A stretch of 6,614 bases of DNA from Alphaproteobacteria bacterium. Its GTDB lineage: Bacteria; Pseudomonadota; Alphaproteobacteria; Rs-D84. The translations under genes and the position numbers were made by a program. The stretch spans positions 1 to 6,614 of the forward strand of contig JAEDOP010000043.1 in NCBI GenBank assembly GCA_016301865.1, given 5' to 3'. Positions 5,536 through 6,614 of the stretch are shown one piece after another. The notes under the pieces are model-generated. The model did not search any database. It was not told the origin of the DNA and worked only from the letters and a program-made list of their open reading frames with translations. Position 1 is the first letter of the stretch. Every line of letters begins with the position of its first letter.

Positions 5536-5828
5536 TTGTGAAAACATACCTGTGGCGGGGTGGGGCGATTTGATGTATGATACAGATATATCTTTCCGGG
5601 GCGCAAAAAAATCACCGGCCACAGATGTTAAAAGCAAGAAAATCTTTTCTTTCGTCATTTTGTGGATGTGGTGGTTGGTTGCGCCCCGCCTGAATTTTTC
5701 TATGTTTTTACTTGAAAAAATTAAAATTTGTCCTAAGATTAGTGGGAAATGTGTAATAAAAACGTGTTTTTTGTAATCTTTCATCACGCCCGTGCGGGCG
5801 AATATTAGCATATTGTGTATTTCTGTGG
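5536..5828. other. Hairpin-rich spacer between DUF45 gene and hisS
   Basis: No supported gene is seen here. It contains a long imperfect hairpin (5597-5688), an AAGATTA/TAATCTT inverted repeat (5735-5741 with 5774-5780) enclosing AAAAAC/GTTTTT, and a GC-rich hairpin CGCCC-GTGC-GGGCG (5787-5800). The last has no T-run and is not a standard terminator. A 133-codon minus-strand frame (5461-5862) spans the area but lacks a ribosome binding site and runs antisense into the DUF45 gene. Confidence 0.5.
5597..5688. repeat. Long imperfect inverted repeat, possible structured RNA or terminator
   Basis: CGGGGCGCAA (5597-5606) pairs perfectly with TTGCGCCCCG (5679-5688). Inside, ATCACC (5611-5616) pairs with GGTGGT (5670-5675, one G-U), CCACA (5619-5623) with TGTGG (5661-5665), and AAGAAAA with TTTTCTT at the tip (5636-5651). 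On the minus strand the inner stem is followed directly by seven T (plus-strand A5605-A5611), which looks like an intrinsic terminator. A GTGGCGGGGTG segment at 5552-5562 could pair instead with parts of either arm. Confidence 0.45.
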
Positions 5829-5834
5829 TATAAT
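5805..5834 (+). promoter_or_regulatory. hisS promoter, extended -10
   Basis: TATAAT (5829-5834) is preceded by TGG, giving TGnTATAAT, a perfect extended -10. TTAGCA (5805-5810) matches 4 of 6 bases of the -35 consensus at 18-nt spacing. The start should be near 5841, about 44 nt before the hisS ATG. Confidence 0.6.
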
Positions 5835-5835
5835 T

Positions 5836-5850
5836 GACATTGATAATGTC
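5836..5850 (+). promoter_or_regulatory. Palindrome at hisS transcription start, possible operator
   Basis: GACATT and AATGTC flank GAT, a perfect 6-bp inverted repeat beginning 2 nt after the -10 and centred on the predicted start. This position suits a repressor site. A TTGACA overlaps its left end but no -10 follows at proper spacing. Confidence 0.35.
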
Positions 5851-5884
5851 GTCGGTTTTCATATAAACAATAGGATTTAATAAA

Positions 5885-6614
5885 ATGGATTTGAAACCAA
5901 CAAAACCGTTGTCAGGTTTTATAGAATTGTTGCCCGCACAGCAGCGTTGCTTTGATTTTTGTGCGGCGCGTATGTTAGATGTGCTGAAAATGTCCGGATT
6001 TAATCAGTTGGATTTGCCGGCGATTGAACGCGCAGAAGTTTTGACGGACAAAGATAACTGGGATGAAATCGAAACCCAGATGTTCTTGTTTCAAAAGGGC
6101 GATACGAAAATGGGACTGCGGTATGATGGAACGGTCGGATTGTCGCGATATGTTGCGGGGCACCTGAACGATTTGGTGTTTCCGTTCCGTGCCAGCCAGT
6201 TTTCAAAGCGTTATCGTGGTGAACGTGCGCAACGCGGGCGGTATCGCGAATTTTATCAGATGGACATGGATATTATGGGTGTTAATTCACTGTCCACGAA
6301 TTATGATGCGGAAATTATTTCTGTGATTCAGCGGACGTTGGATTCTGTGTCTGAATTTATCGGTGAAAATGCGGTGCGTGTTGGCTCGCGCCCATTCTGG
6401 GATGCGTTGTTTGATTATCTGGAATTGACAGATGCCCAGAAAAAAGACGTGTTCGTTTTAATCGATAAAAAAGATAAAATGGGCGACGAAGACTTTGCCG
6501 AAGGGTTGCGTGATACGTTGGATGACACAGAAAAAGAAAATCAGATTAAGTCTGTATTTACAAATGGCTATTCTGATTTCTTGAACAAGTCTGACAAGTT
6601 AGATTTTGCAGTGG
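5885..6614 (+). CDS. hisS: Histidyl-tRNA synthetase, 3' end outside window
   Basis: The first 243 residues of a class II aminoacyl-tRNA synthetase that attaches histidine to tRNA-His. The frame is open to the edge. E. coli HisRS has 424 residues, so roughly 40% is missing here. Visible features are SGFIELLPAQQ (10-20), the motif 1 region near LPAIERAEVL (44-53), LRYDGTVGLSRYVA (78-91, the substrate-binding strand with D81 and T83), and motif 2 RGERAQRGRYREFYQMDMDIMG (111-132). Q125 and D129 are at the usual histidine-pocket positions. The RYD-T plus YREF-Q-D pattern separates HisRS from other class II enzymes. AGGA lies 9 nt before the ATG. The protein is read from its own promoter and has no operon partner inside the window. 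Confidence 0.95.
   Translation, partial: MDLKPTKPLSGFIELLPAQQRCFDFCAARMLDVLKMSGFNQLDLPAIERAEVLTDKDNWDEIETQMFLFQKGDTKMGLRYDGTVGLSRYVAGHLNDLVFPFRASQFSKRYRGERAQRGRYREFYQMDMDIMGVNSLSTNYDAEIISVIQRTLDSVSEFIGENAVRVGSRPFWDALFDYLELTDAQKKDVFVLIDKKDKMGDEDFAEGLRDTLDDTEKENQIKSVFTNGYSDFLNKSDKLDFAV

Noticed and set aside
5507..5776. 89-codon plus-strand frame after the DUF45 gene
   Set aside because: It overlaps the 3' end of the DUF45 gene in another frame, lacks a ribosome binding site and shows no protein-like pattern.
5461..5862. 133-codon minus-strand frame, with an internal MTKEKIFLLL start that looks like a signal peptide
   Set aside because: No ribosome binding site precedes either ATG, its last 75 bases are antisense to the DUF45 gene, and it runs through strong inverted repeats. 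It remains the least certain rejection.
1..6614. CRISPR array, insertion sequence or phage genes
   Set aside because: No regularly spaced direct repeats, transposase, integrase or terminal inverted repeats with target duplications were seen.

Overview
This 6.6 kb window comes from a bacterial chromosome of moderate GC content. The best guess is an uncultured, host-associated (gut-type) alphaproteobacterium. That is an inference from the Cys-rich InlB-like repeat proteins with Sec signals, the compact gene layout and several GANTC sites in the non-coding start; no taxonomic marker settles it. Nothing indicates a phage, an insertion sequence or a CRISPR array.

Layout: (1) 1-458 has no convincing gene but is dense in near-perfect inverted repeats. 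It holds a strong sigma70-type promoter (TTTACA-N17-TATAAT, 201-229), so the first gene should have a leader of about 220 nt whose C- and G-tracts can pair in competing ways. (2) 459-1760 and 1780-2502 are a two-gene unit encoding exported, disulfide-type repeat proteins. The first has two exact 163-residue repeat units; the second has one shortened unit plus a Cys-rich tail. (3) A two-way terminator at 2574-2590 separates them from the convergent rnhA (RNase HI, minus strand). (4) rnhA diverges from a compact transketolase gene (tkt) across only 35 nt. That gap holds a symmetric TGATAT-A-ATATCA element that supplies an extended -10 to each strand and puts the expected tkt transcript start at or next to its ATG (leaderless). 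(5) A YgjP/DUF45-type zinc metallopeptidase gene follows tkt after 2 nt. (6) 5536-5884 is a second hairpin-rich spacer, with a promoter and a small palindrome in front of hisS. (7) hisS (histidyl-tRNA synthetase) runs off the right edge.

rnhA, tkt, the DUF45 gene and hisS are housekeeping genes (RNA:DNA hybrid removal, pentose phosphate pathway, a putative protease, tRNA charging). The left part looks like an accessory cell-surface or secreted module. The most unusual material is regulatory: the structured leader in front of the repeat proteins, which also reads as a terminator/anti-terminator pair on the opposite strand, and the shared rnhA/tkt promoter.
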